This document shows positions 26,325 through 35,225 of a DNA stretch of 40,850 bases, one piece after another. This DNA comes from Synergistes sp. (GTDB lineage: Bacteria; Synergistota; Synergistia; Synergistales; Synergistaceae), in the NCBI GenBank assembly GCA_017537925.1, contig JAFYJW010000071.1:1-40850 (forward strand), read 5' to 3'. The translations under genes were made by a program, and so were the position numbers. The notes beneath the pieces are model-generated. The model was given only the letters and a program-made list of their open reading frames with translations. It searched no databases and was not told where the DNA came from. Positions within the stretch are counted from its first letter, which is position 1. Every line of letters begins with the position of its first letter.

Positions 26325-27368
26325 TTACAATACCCCATACTTTTCCGCCGCGCCGCGTATGTCGTTTTTAAGCTGCTCCGCGAGGCTGTCAGGGCTTAAT
26401 ATTCTGACGAAGCGAGCGTACTGCATGGCCCAGCAGCGCATCGCCTCCGGATTGACTGTCACGAAGGCCGTGATCTCGTCGTCAGACTCATTGGAAAAGC
26501 GAACGTTTTTGCCAAACCAGTCGATTATCTCGCTGATGATACATTTTTTCGCTCTGAAGGAGACCCTGGCGCATGATCCGGCATACATATAGATGTGCTC
26601 CGCCATGTGCTTCGGAAGGTCAAGGCCTTTTTTGAACTCCTGCAGCTCACGCATCGGCCGGGCCGGCGCGTCGAGCAATTCTATTCCTGTGATGCGGTCT
26701 ATGCGGTAATGTGCGGCGTTATCGTGCCCCTCGTAATTGCAGATAAGATAATAACGCCCGTTCGTCGCCGCCATCTGATAGGGATTTACGACATATTTAT
26801 GCGGTCTGCCGCTTTTATCGGCCCGCGGATGAAGTTTCCCGTCTATGCCGAAATCATTGTATATAAACCTGACCTTTCGCTTCTTTTCTATCGCCTCGTC
26901 GATGACCTCTATACTGCGGAAGAGCTCTTTGTTCTCCGGCATATCTTCCGGCAGACTGTGGATATGTTTCACTTTCGATTTAAAGTACTGATTGGAGAGG
27001 CACGTTATTCTTTCTATCAAAGATCTGCATTGCTTATACGGGATGTTTTTTGAGAAGAGCAGAGAGTCTATTATCATCCGCAGTTCCGCGTCCGAAAAAT
27101 CTCTTTTAAGATACCAGTCCGTGCAGATCGCTTCTTCCTCCCCTCTTTCGTTTACGCGGATGTTTTCTCTGAATTTGACGTCATATCCCAGGTCGATCAG
27201 ATTCATCAGGTTGCGCTTGACCGATTTTCTTTCAGCTTTTATTTCATAATCTTTTTCAAGTATCTCGACGATCTCTTTCTGGCTCAGACGATGCTCCGCG
27301 TCTGTGTAGTTTTTCAGGATGTCAAGAATATTTATTATCAGTGTTTTCTTTTGCGAACAAGCGTACAT
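26325..27368 (-). CDS. WYL-domain transcriptional regulator
   Basis: WYL proteins sense nucleic acids or nucleotides and often control defence genes. The 347-aa product has an N-terminal winged helix (residues about 8-68: EHRLSQKEIVEILEKDYEI, then RKSVKRNLMNLIDLGYDV). The WYL domain is at about 155-225 (VRFIYNDFG, then VVNPYQMAATNGRYYLICNY and AHYRIDRITGI). A WCX-like C-terminal domain ends at AEKYGVL. GGAGG touches the first ATG of the frame (27374) but lies 6 nt from the second, so I start at 27368. It follows the AAA ATPase gene by 88 bp. Confidence 0.92.
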   Translation of the reverse strand: MYACSQKKTLIINILDILKNYTDAEHRLSQKEIVEILEKDYEIKAERKSVKRNLMNLIDLGYDVKFRENIRVNERGEEEAICTDWYLKRDFSDAELRMIIDSLLFSKNIPYKQCRSLIERITCLSNQYFKSKVKHIHSLPEDMPENKELFRSIEVIDEAIEKKRKVRFIYNDFGIDGKLHPRADKSGRPHKYVVNPYQMAATNGRYYLICNYEGHDNAAHYRIDRITGIELLDAPARPMRELQEFKKGLDLPKHMAEHIYMYAGSCARVSFRAKKCIISEIIDWFGKNVRFSNESDDEITAFVTVNPEAMRCWAMQYARFVRILSPDSLAEQLKNDIRGAAEKYGVL

Positions 27369-27401
27369 TTTCATCCTCCGTTAAATAAAAATTCCCGCCG
27401 C

Positions 27402-27434
27402 ACGCGCCGGCGGCAAAGTATGCCGCCGCGCACA
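27402..27434 (-). terminator. Hairpin between the AAA and wyl genes
   Basis: On the minus strand GGCGGCA (27421-27427) and TGCCGCC (27409-27415) pair around a 5-nt loop, with further GC pairs possible outside. ATTTTTATTT follows about 10 nt later. It could be a weak terminator or attenuator that lowers wyl expression relative to the ATPase. Confidence 0.45.
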
Positions 27435-27456
27435 CATTTTTCATTGCATTACGACG

Positions 27457-29448
27457 CTACGTCGCCGAAAAACCCAGCTTACAAAGCGATCTTCCTGTCT
27501 GCGGCAGCGTCATGTCAAAATCTTCAGGCAAAAGGGTTTCAAGTTCGGCTCTCGTTACTTTCAGCGGATCCATTCCGGCGATACGGCACGCCTGTTTCAT
27601 CTTCGCCTTCTCAATGACGTTGCGTACATAACGTCCGTTGCCGAAATTTGGGACGAGACGCGCCTTTTCAAACATCGGCAGCAGAATGTCCTTGACCGGC
27701 GGAGCAAGTTTTGCCCCCTTGTCTTCGCAGATAAGCTCCGCTATCGAATACAGCTCCTCCGCGGAATAATCGGCAAACGGAACGTGAAAAGCGATACGCG
27801 ATCTAAGGCCAGGGTTCCTTTCAAGAAAAAGTTCCATTTCGTCAGTATAACCGGCAAAGATGACGACGATATCTTCCCGCATGTTTTCCATCTCCTGCAC
27901 GATCGTGTTTATCGCTTCATCACCGTACATACCGCTTTTATCATCGAGCAGGGAATAGGCTTCGTCGATGAAGAGTACGCCGCCCTTCGCCTGTTTGAAC
28001 TTTTTGCGGACCATAGGGGCGGTCCAGCCGACAAACTGACCGACAAGATCGGCCCGTCCGACCTCGTATAAGCTCCCTTCCGACAAAACATCATTGTCCT
28101 TCATTATCTGTGCGAAGAGTCGGGCGACTGTCGTCTTGGCCGTGCCGGGGTTTCCTGTAAAAACCATATGCATCGGGCTGACGTCACTTTTTATGCCTGC
28201 TCTTTTAAAGAGATTCCGCGCTTTATGGCAGTCGATGGCCTGAGCTATGATGGACTTAGCCTCCGAAAGCCCTGTCATCTTTTGCAGCCGCTCATAGGCA
28301 GAGCCTTTCGGCTTGGCTTCCATTACGCTTTTACCGGCCGTAAAGAGATGAGCGTACTGCGGAAAAACATCTGTCCTGAGGCGAACGTCGTACCATTTGG
28401 TAAAATGGTTCTCGAGTTCCGAGAAAATAAAACTCTCCCCTCCGTTTCTCAGGATTCCGTACAGCTCATCATCCGGGGACAGATCCCGTTCCTGAGCCTT
28501 CCGTTCAAGATATTCCCTGGCCTTTTCTTCATTAACGGACTCTTCCATGATCTCCACGAACGTAAAATCGCCAAGATGTTTATAAACCGTTTTTTTCATT
28601 TTCTCGCAGCTTCTTGGCAGGCTTAAGATAGTCAGCACTTCGTTCTTACGGCTCTTTATGGCATTTTCATTTTTCCATAATAAGTTTGATACGCTGCGGA
28701 CATACTCCCCGTCATCATCTTCAAAAGCCGACTCTAAACGCAGAACTATCGTGGAACAGCAGCCGCTGTCATAAAGCATTTTCAGACAGCGGACAGCTGA
28801 GTCATCGCCGTTGAAATAGAGTAGCTTGCCGTAACGCCGGCCCGAAAGCCTTTTGTTCTGATAGAGAGCAGACGTCAGAATAGAAACTATCCCGTTGCTG
28901 ATAGACGTATTATCCGTCTGAATGATGTAGTGCACCGGTATTCCCTTCGGCGAGGTTTTTGCCGGGCCTGCGTAGATGCGTTCGAGCTCCGGCGTCAGCG
29001 TTTCTTCACAGAGCAGTTTCCTGCTTCTCTCTATCAGGGAATCTTTGCATACGTTATCCTCGACAAAGTACTCGTCAAACTGCTCTTCATACCCCACCAA
29101 CACAGCAAGCTTAAAATATTTAAGCACTTCCGGCACGCGGCAGTATGAGCCGTGATACATAGACAACAGCGACCTGTAAGTGATCTCCTCACATTTCAGA
29201 TCCGACATGTTTATCTCTATTGCACCACAGAACCCGGACAGCGCATTATCGATATCAACGCCGTCTTTTGCGATACAACCTGCCGTTATCTTGTCATGGT
29301 CCATTCTCTCTACGAAGAAATAAAACTCTTTACCGCACTTCTGAAAATAAATATCGCACTTCGGTATCAGCGCCCGCTCCTCATCCCTCCTCATGCCGTC
29401 TTCGACACATCGGTCTTTCATTGTGGCTTCGATGCGGTAAAATAACAC
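27457..29448 (-). CDS. SpoVK/CbbX-type AAA ATPase with degenerate N-terminal AAA-like half
   Basis: The 663-aa protein ends in a complete AAA module: GNPGTAKTT (K438), Walker B VLFIDEAYSLL (D495, E496), and the CbbX/SpoVK signatures EVGRADLVGQFVGWTAP and FAGYTDEMELFLERNPGLRSR. Residues about 190-330 look like a second nucleotide-binding fold without intact Walker motifs. Residues 1-150 match nothing I recognise. CbbX-type ATPases remodel protein partners; the target here is unknown. The start is a GTG at 29446-29448 with GGAGG 8 nt upstream; the in-frame ATG at 29463 has no ribosome-binding site. It is first in the accessory block. Confidence 0.85.
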   Translation of the reverse strand: MLFYRIEATMKDRCVEDGMRRDEERALIPKCDIYFQKCGKEFYFFVERMDHDKITAGCIAKDGVDIDNALSGFCGAIEINMSDLKCEEITYRSLLSMYHGSYCRVPEVLKYFKLAVLVGYEEQFDEYFVEDNVCKDSLIERSRKLLCEETLTPELERIYAGPAKTSPKGIPVHYIIQTDNTSISNGIVSILTSALYQNKRLSGRRYGKLLYFNGDDSAVRCLKMLYDSGCCSTIVLRLESAFEDDDGEYVRSVSNLLWKNENAIKSRKNEVLTILSLPRSCEKMKKTVYKHLGDFTFVEIMEESVNEEKAREYLERKAQERDLSPDDELYGILRNGGESFIFSELENHFTKWYDVRLRTDVFPQYAHLFTAGKSVMEAKPKGSAYERLQKMTGLSEAKSIIAQAIDCHKARNLFKRAGIKSDVSPMHMVFTGNPGTAKTTVARLFAQIMKDNDVLSEGSLYEVGRADLVGQFVGWTAPMVRKKFKQAKGGVLFIDEAYSLLDDKSGMYGDEAINTIVQEMENMREDIVVIFAGYTDEMELFLERNPGLRSRIAFHVPFADYSAEELYSIAELICEDKGAKLAPPVKDILLPMFEKARLVPNFGNGRYVRNVIEKAKMKQACRIAGMDPLKVTRAELETLLPEDFDMTLPQTGRSLCKLGFSAT

Positions 29449-29471
29449 TTTCACCACCTCCATGCACGCTT

Positions 29472-29480
29472 AATATAGCA
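29472..29480 (-). promoter_or_regulatory. Extended -10 promoter of the AAA gene
   Basis: Minus-strand TGCTATATT at plus 29472-29480 is an extended -10 element lying about 20 nt before the GTG start. No good -35 is seen at 17 bp. The short leader makes it tentative. Confidence 0.45.
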
Positions 29481-29565
29481 TAACTAATGGGATATTTTTG
29501 TCGCATTAAACATATCTCTATGGATTTTGCTTCAATCGGAATAAACTGAAATCCATATTTCTTCC

Positions 29566-29594
29566 TTGACACCGACAGCTATCCGCAATATATT
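29566..29594 (+). promoter_or_regulatory. Promoter of the TPP-enzyme gene (TTGACA-N17-TATATT)
   Basis: Consensus -35 at 29566-29571 and -10 at 29589-29594, 17 bp apart. The start would be near 29601, leaving an untranslated leader of about 130 nt in which I recognise no riboswitch or leader peptide. Confidence 0.8.
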
Positions 29595-29732
29595 GCGTTG
29601 TAATATAAAGCCGGTATGACAGAGTTGTTTTAAACACAGAAAAAAATGCTGCAAAAACAGGACAGACCATGTCAGCGCGAAAAAAGAGACGCATAATACT
29701 CTGCACGGCGTCCGGATCTTTGGAGGAAAAAC

Positions 29733-31448
29733 ATGAAAATGACAGGAGCTCAGATATTCCTTGAAATGCTAAGGCTTTACGAGGTAAGGCATGTTTTCGG
29801 TCTGCCCGGAGAGACCACGCTTGCTTTATACAAATACTGGACGCAGTGCCCCGATATCCGGCATATCCTGACGCATGACGAGCGCAGCGCGGCATTTATG
29901 GCGGAGGCATACGCGAAAGTCACCGGCAGGGTCGGCGTAAGCGAAGCTCCAAGCCCCGGCGGCGCGCATCCCGCTCCCGGCGTGCTTGAATCGCAGACGA
30001 GCGCAGTGCCGACGGTCTGTTTTACCTCGGATGTGCCGTGGAACAATGACAAGCGCAACATGCTCTCAGCATTCGATCAGAACGGGCTGTACCGCGCCAT
30101 CACAAAGGAAAGCCTGATGGTCACAAAGGCAAAGGATCTTCCGTTCATAATCCGCCGCGCGTTCAGAACCGCAACGGCGGACAAGCCCGGCGCGGTGCAT
30201 GTAAAGATCCCGATGGATGTGTTCAAGGAAGATACCGAAGTAACAGATCTTTACGCGGATCCCTGCGGCTCAAGATGGCCCGCGTGGCGTCCAGTTGCGG
30301 ATTTTGGACAGATCGAAAAAGCGATAGACCTTCTTGCAGCGGCAAAAGCCCCTGTTATCGTCTGCGGCAAGGGCGCTCTTGATTCCGGCGCCGGAGAAGC
30401 GGTAACTAAGCTCGCAGAGATGCTTCAGATACCGATAGGCACCACGATGAGCGCAAAAGGCGCCATTTCGGAAGCTCATCCTCTTTCGATACGTGTAATC
30501 GGTTCAAGAGGCGGGACAAGCTTCTCAAATCAGTTCATAAAAGACGCAGACCTTGTCTTCTTTATCGGCTCAAACACAGATTCTGCCGGAACAGACGGAT
30601 GGCAGCTTCCCAGCAGGACAGATCCGCCGAAGATCATTCATCTTGACATATCCGGCGTTGAGGCGGGGAACAATTATCCGCTGCAGGCGGTACTGGTCGG
30701 CGACGCTAAGGCGACGGTCGAATTTATGAACGAAAGAATAGTACAGAGAGGCGTCAGGTCCAAAGCGGAAAACGCCTGTAAAGTTGTACCGGCAATGAAA
30801 GCCCTTGACGATTATGCCGCTGAGCAGGAAAAGCTTGCGATGCAGAAAATAAACCCGCTTCGCCTCGTAAGGACGATACACAGCCTTATAAACGACGACG
30901 CCTATATAGTGCTGGAACCCAGCATAGGAAGCGTAACGGCCCTGGCATTCATGAAACAGACAAAGCCGGGCAGGAAATACATCACCAACTACTCGCACGG
31001 CGCACTCGGATACGCTGCCCCTGCAAGCCTTGCGGTCGCAGTCGCGCACCCGGAGGCGACTGTCGTTGCTGTGGACGGCGACGGCAGCTTCCACTTTGCC
31101 TGCGGAGAATTGGAAACTATCTCCCGCTGCAACGCAAACATCAAGCTGATCCTTTTAAGGAACGACGTCTTCGGCTGGATAAAAGGCGAAACAAGGCACG
31201 TCTATCACGCGCCGTTCTTCGCGACTAACTTTGACAAGACAGATTACTGCAAAGTCGCTGAAGGCTTCGGCCTCAAGGCATTCCGGGTAACAAAAGAAGA
31301 AGAACTGGAGCCCGTGCTCAAAGAGGCTTTCTCAACCAGCGGCCCGGTGCTTGTCGAAGTCGCCGTACCCGACGAGAGCAACGTCGTTCCGCCTGTGCCC
31401 AGATGGATACCGAGCGCGAAGGAAAACGACTGCCCGTTCTTCTATTGA
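29733..31448 (+). CDS. Thiamine pyrophosphate enzyme, acetolactate-synthase-like
   Basis: The 571-aa protein has the three-domain layout of the acetolactate synthase family. The N-terminal PYR domain carries the catalytic glutamate E50 in HDERSAAFMAEAYAKVTG. The central domain covers about residues 190-330. The C-terminal PP domain has the GDGSF motif (residues 449-453) ending at about LLRND, which binds TPP-magnesium. The substrate cannot be told from sequence: acetolactate synthase, sulfoacetaldehyde or another 2-oxoacid lyase remain possible. No small ilvN-like subunit lies beside it, so a biosynthetic IlvB role is less likely. GGAGG precedes the ATG, and its own promoter and terminator make it monocistronic. 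Confidence 0.85.
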   Translation: MKMTGAQIFLEMLRLYEVRHVFGLPGETTLALYKYWTQCPDIRHILTHDERSAAFMAEAYAKVTGRVGVSEAPSPGGAHPAPGVLESQTSAVPTVCFTSDVPWNNDKRNMLSAFDQNGLYRAITKESLMVTKAKDLPFIIRRAFRTATADKPGAVHVKIPMDVFKEDTEVTDLYADPCGSRWPAWRPVADFGQIEKAIDLLAAAKAPVIVCGKGALDSGAGEAVTKLAEMLQIPIGTTMSAKGAISEAHPLSIRVIGSRGGTSFSNQFIKDADLVFFIGSNTDSAGTDGWQLPSRTDPPKIIHLDISGVEAGNNYPLQAVLVGDAKATVEFMNERIVQRGVRSKAENACKVVPAMKALDDYAAEQEKLAMQKINPLRLVRTIHSLINDDAYIVLEPSIGSVTALAFMKQTKPGRKYITNYSHGALGYAAPASLAVAVAHPEATVVAVDGDGSFHFACGELETISRCNANIKLILLRNDVFGWIKGETRHVYHAPFFATNFDKTDYCKVAEGFGLKAFRVTKEEELEPVLKEAFSTSGPVLVEVAVPDESNVVPPVPRWIPSAKENDCPFFY

Positions 31449-31539
31449 TCCCGTCAGACTATCGGTCACAGAAAAAGCCGCCGAAAGAGTGTGCGCCGGA
31501 GTGTTAAGGTGACATAACGTGAAGGACAGACTCGGACGG

Positions 31540-31597
31540 CAAACGAAACAGCGACCATGTGGAGAAATCCATGTGGTCGCTGTTTCGTTTGATTTTT
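31540..31597 (+). terminator. Long perfect-stem terminator after the TPP-enzyme gene
   Basis: Arms at 31540-31557 and 31574-31591 are perfectly complementary over 18 bp with a 16-nt loop that can fold further. ATTTTTC follows on the plus strand. It stands 91 bp after the stop codon and separates this gene from the Fic and restriction locus. Confidence 0.85.
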
Positions 31598-31632
31598 CAT
31601 GATGATTCAGGCCATCAAAAACGCATAACCAG

Positions 31633-31661
31633 TTGCTTTTATGAGTTTGATGTGCTATGCT
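31633..31661 (+). promoter_or_regulatory. Probable promoter of the fic-hsd operon
   Basis: TTGCTT at 31633-31638 and TATGCT at 31656-31661 are 17 bp apart and lie 32 bp before the fic start. Both hexamers deviate from consensus. An alternative -10, TATTAT, overlaps its end. Confidence 0.55.
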
Positions 31662-31693
31662 ATTATCGGAAAATTCAAATGGGAGGTTAAGGC

Positions 31694-32839
31694 ATGAAAA
31701 ATCGTGCAGGGAAAGCGGTGCAAAATCTCAGTGGGGAGTTTGCATACTCCTCGTTCTATCCGCAGCCGCTGCCTCCAAAACCAAATATTGAGATCGACGA
31801 AGAAATGCGCGAGCTCCTGATCGACGCGCACAAAAAGCTGGCGCTACTGGACGGCCTGTCTGACCGGATCCCGAACAAGGATCTGTTTATCTCCATGTAT
31901 GTCCGAAAGGAGGCGCTGGTTTCCTCTCAGATCGAAGGGACACAGTGCACGCTGGAAGATGTGCTGAACCCGGAGATCGACGAGAACGCCAACGCGGATG
32001 TGTCCGACGTCGTTAACTACGTCCGGGCGATCAACTACGCCATCGAGCGTCTGAATGATCTTCCGCTGTGCAACCGTCTGATCCGCGAAACGCACATGGT
32101 GCTTATGAACAGCGTGCGCGGTGGCGATAAGACGCCCGGTGAGTTCCGAACATCTCAAAACTGGATTGGCGGAGCTGGCAGCACTCTGAAAAATGCCAGA
32201 TACATCCCACCCAATCCGCAGGACATGATCGAGTGCATGTCGGATTTCGAGAAGTTCATGAACGAAGAAGACGGCATGGACCCGCTGATCAGGGCGGCGC
32301 TGCTGCATTACCAGTTCGAGACGATCCATCCCTTCCTTGATGGGAATGGGCGTGTCGGTCGGCTGCTGATCACGCTGTACCTGATCGGCGCAAACGTGAT
32401 CTCCTCGCCGGTTCTTTACCTCTCCTGCTATCTGAAATCAAACCGGATCGAGTATTATGACCGGATGAGCGAAGTCCGCAGATCAGGTAACTACGAACAG
32501 TGGATCAAATTTTTCCTGCGCGGTGTAGCAGAAACCGCTAAGGACGCCACGGAGACCATTGACCGCCTGAATGCGCTGCATCAAAAGAACGAGGCAAAGC
32601 TGGCCGATGTCCCTACCCGTTCGCGGGAGAATATTATGAAGCTGCTTTCATACATCGAGCAGAATCCCATCATCGAGCGGGTAAAGACCGCCGCCGCGCT
32701 GGGGCTATCCAGGAACGGCTTGGCAAATTATATAGCCATACTCTGCAATAAGGATATCCTGAAATACTCCGCGAAATCCGGCAAGGCGCTGATCTTCACA
32801 TATGAAGAGTATTTGTATATCCTGCGGAAGGATACGTAA
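31694..32839 (+). CDS. Fic-domain protein (AMPylase type) with inhibitory helix
   Basis: Fic enzymes transfer AMP or a related group to target proteins. The 381-aa protein has the full active-site motif HPFLDGNGRVGR with H212. The N-terminal S77-S-Q-I-E81-G fits the (S/T)xxxE(G/N) inhibitory helix of class II Fic proteins, so activity should be held back until relieved. A winged-helix domain follows from about residue 315 to the end (NIMKLLSYIEQNP, RVKTAAALGLSRNGLANYI), typical of the Fic-HTH group. GGGAGG precedes the ATG by 6 nt. It leads the restriction operon, 53 bp before hsdR. Confidence 0.93.
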   Translation: MKNRAGKAVQNLSGEFAYSSFYPQPLPPKPNIEIDEEMRELLIDAHKKLALLDGLSDRIPNKDLFISMYVRKEALVSSQIEGTQCTLEDVLNPEIDENANADVSDVVNYVRAINYAIERLNDLPLCNRLIRETHMVLMNSVRGGDKTPGEFRTSQNWIGGAGSTLKNARYIPPNPQDMIECMSDFEKFMNEEDGMDPLIRAALLHYQFETIHPFLDGNGRVGRLLITLYLIGANVISSPVLYLSCYLKSNRIEYYDRMSEVRRSGNYEQWIKFFLRGVAETAKDATETIDRLNALHQKNEAKLADVPTRSRENIMKLLSYIEQNPIIERVKTAAALGLSRNGLANYIAILCNKDILKYSAKSGKALIFTYEEYLYILRKDT

Positions 32840-32892
32840 TCAGCCACCTTTTCGATATCTGATAATTGTCAATGTGATGGGGAGGCAAGCAC

Positions 32893-35208
32893 ATGGATTT
32901 CAACAAGAAGGATTTGTCCGAAGCCGACATCCGCACAAAGTTCATTACCCCAGCTATCGTCAAAGCCGGCTGGAGTTCCTTTTCTCAAATGCGGGAGGAA
33001 TACCCCATCACAAAGGGACGCATTATTGCCCGTGGCAAAACATGCAGACGCGAGATGCCATTGAAGGCGGACTATGTCCTGTTCTACAAGCCCAATAAGC
33101 CCATCGCAATCGTTGAAGCGAAAGACAACAATCACACCGTTGGCGACGGCATGCAGCAGGCGTTGAATTATGCCAAGATGATGGACGTCCCGTTCGTGTT
33201 CTCATCCAACGGAGACGGTTTTGTCTTTCACAACAAATTCATTACCGAGGGCGATGTAGAGATCACACTGTCGCTGGATGAGTTCCCTTCGCCCGATACA
33301 CTGTGGCGGATGTATCACGAGCAGGCGCATGTCAGTCCTTCGCAGGATCAGATCATTGATGAGCCGTATTATTCTGACAATCCGGACAAGCAGCCGCGCT
33401 ATTACCAGATGAACGCCATTAACAAAACGGTGGAAGCGATTGCCAACGGTGAAAACCGTATTTTGCTCGTCATGGCAACTGGTACTGGCAAGACTTATAC
33501 CGCGTTTCAGATCATCTGGCGGCTGTGGAAAGCGGGCATAAAGAAGCGCATCCTGTTCCTTGCAGACCGCTCAGCGCTGATCTCGCAGACATTTACCAAC
33601 GATTTTGCACCGTTCAAGGATAAAATGACGTGGGTGACGAAGCAAAACTTTGATACTGCCCATGAAATTTACCTTGCCCTTTACCAAGGGTTGACCGGCG
33701 AAGACGATGATGCCAACAGCTTGTTCGAACAGTTCAGCCCCGGCTTTTTTGATCTCATTGTCGTGGACGAGTGCCACCGGGGCAGCGCGAAGGCGGACAA
33801 CCAATGGCGCGAGGTGCTGGAGTATTTTACATCCGCAACGCAGATCGGCCTGACAGCGACACCGAAAGAAACGAATACAGTTTCCAACATCGATTACTTC
33901 GGCGAACCGATTTATACCTATTCCCTCAAGCAGGGCATCGACGACGGTTTCCTTGCTCCCTATCGCGTGATTCGGGTGTTCTTTGATCGAGATATCGAGG
34001 GATTCGTCCCCTATGAAGGACAGCTCGACGACAACGGCGAAGTGATCGACAACCGCGTTTACAATACAACCGATTTTGATAAAAACCTTGTGCTCGAAAA
34101 ACGCACAAAGCTGGTGGCCAAAACCGTATCCGACTATCTGAAAAAGCATGACTGCCGGATGGACAAAGCCATCTTCTTTTGCGTGGATCAGGAGCACGCG
34201 GATCGGATGCGTCGGGCGCTGATCAATGAAAACGCAGATATGTGCGCAGTGGATGACCGCTACGTGATGCGGATCACGGCCAATGATGAAGAAGGCGTCA
34301 AGCAGCTCGACAATTTCCGCAATGTGGAGAGCCAGTATCCCGTGCTCGTTACGACATCAAAGCTGCTTTCCACCGGCGTAGACGTCCAGACGGTCAAATA
34401 CATCGTCCTGGACTCCAACATCCGCTCTATGACCGAATTCAAGCAGATCATCGGGCGTGGCACCCGTGTGCGCGAAGATCTGGGGAAGCTGTACTTCACG
34501 ATTTTCGATTTCCGCGATGTCACGCGACTGTTCCATGATCCCGACTTCGACGGGCCGATTGAGCAGCAGGATGATTACGAGCCGCATAAGCCCGGCCCCG
34601 GTCCGGAGGATCCGCCGAAGGTGTCGCCACAGGGTGGAGATAAGAAACCGAAATACGTTCTGGGCGATACGATGGTCACGGTGTCACAGAAGCATGTGCA
34701 GTATCTCGATAAGAACGGGAATCTGATCACTGAAAGCCTGATTGATTACACCAAGCGCAATGTCCGCAATCAGTATGCCTCTCTGGACGATTTCCTTTCC
34801 GCGTGGAACGATGCAGATCGGAAACAGGCAGTTTTAGACGAATTGGAGAAACGCGGTGTGTTCTTCGACGACCTTTGCGAAGAGACCGGAAAAGACCTTG
34901 ACCCGTTCGACATGATTCTGCACATCGTGTTTGACCAGCCCCCGCTGACGCGGAAAGAACGCGCAGAGCATGTCCGTAAGAGGAACTACTTTACCAAATA
35001 CGGCGAAAAGGCAGCAGAAATCCTCAATGAGCTACTGACGAAGTATGCCGACAGCGGACTGACCGATCTGGAAAACGTAGACGTGCTGAAGGTCGATCCC
35101 CTGAAAAAGTACGGCACCCAGGTTTATATCATCAATACCATCTTCGGCGGTATTGCAAAATACCGCAAGGCGATCAAAGAATTGGAGATGGCGATCTACG
35201 CTGCATAA
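32893..35208 (+). CDS. hsdR: Type I restriction enzyme subunit R
   Basis: HsdR is the motor and nuclease of the type I complex. The 771-aa protein has an N-terminal PD-(D/E)XK nuclease with D60 (LKADYVL) and E75-A-K77. The superfamily 2 helicase core follows with Walker A ATGTGKT (K200), the DECH box (D292-H295) and IIGRGTRVREDLGK (motif VI) near residue 520. The C-terminal EcoEI-type domain is from about 630. The length fits the compact EcoEI-like R class. GGGGAGG precedes the ATG. Confidence 0.96.
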   Translation: MDFNKKDLSEADIRTKFITPAIVKAGWSSFSQMREEYPITKGRIIARGKTCRREMPLKADYVLFYKPNKPIAIVEAKDNNHTVGDGMQQALNYAKMMDVPFVFSSNGDGFVFHNKFITEGDVEITLSLDEFPSPDTLWRMYHEQAHVSPSQDQIIDEPYYSDNPDKQPRYYQMNAINKTVEAIANGENRILLVMATGTGKTYTAFQIIWRLWKAGIKKRILFLADRSALISQTFTNDFAPFKDKMTWVTKQNFDTAHEIYLALYQGLTGEDDDANSLFEQFSPGFFDLIVVDECHRGSAKADNQWREVLEYFTSATQIGLTATPKETNTVSNIDYFGEPIYTYSLKQGIDDGFLAPYRVIRVFFDRDIEGFVPYEGQLDDNGEVIDNRVYNTTDFDKNLVLEKRTKLVAKTVSDYLKKHDCRMDKAIFFCVDQEHADRMRRALINENADMCAVDDRYVMRITANDEEGVKQLDNFRNVESQYPVLVTTSKLLSTGVDVQTVKYIVLDSNIRSMTEFKQIIGRGTRVREDLGKLYFTIFDFRDVTRLFHDPDFDGPIEQQDDYEPHKPGPGPEDPPKVSPQGGDKKPKYVLGDTMVTVSQKHVQYLDKNGNLITESLIDYTKRNVRNQYASLDDFLSAWNDADRKQAVLDELEKRGVFFDDLCEETGKDLDPFDMILHIVFDQPPLTRKERAEHVRKRNYFTKYGEKAAEILNELLTKYADSGLTDLENVDVLKVDPLKKYGTQVYIINTIFGGIAKYRKAIKELEMAIYAA

Positions 35209-35225
35209 AAGCAGGAGAATTACAA

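Larger units (their letters stand above)
24387..26327 (-). repeat. Tandem duplication of a ~1-kb cassette ending in wyl 3' relics
   Basis: Two units lie head to tail: about 24387-25305 and 25306-26327. Each reads, on the minus strand, 74-aa gene, membrane-protein gene, then a copy of the 3' end of the wyl gene. The 74-aa genes and the roughly 90 bp upstream of them are nearly identical between units (shared AAAATACGATTT and CTCTTGATATCGGTCAT). The ribosome-binding site and first codons of the membrane genes are also shared (GTATACTCATCT on the plus strand). The bodies of the membrane genes have diverged almost beyond recognition. Confidence 0.85.

Noticed and set aside
29601-29732. Riboswitch or T-box in the 130-nt leader of the TPP-enzyme gene
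   Set aside because: No THI-box, T-box or attenuator pattern was seen and no terminator hairpin precedes the start.
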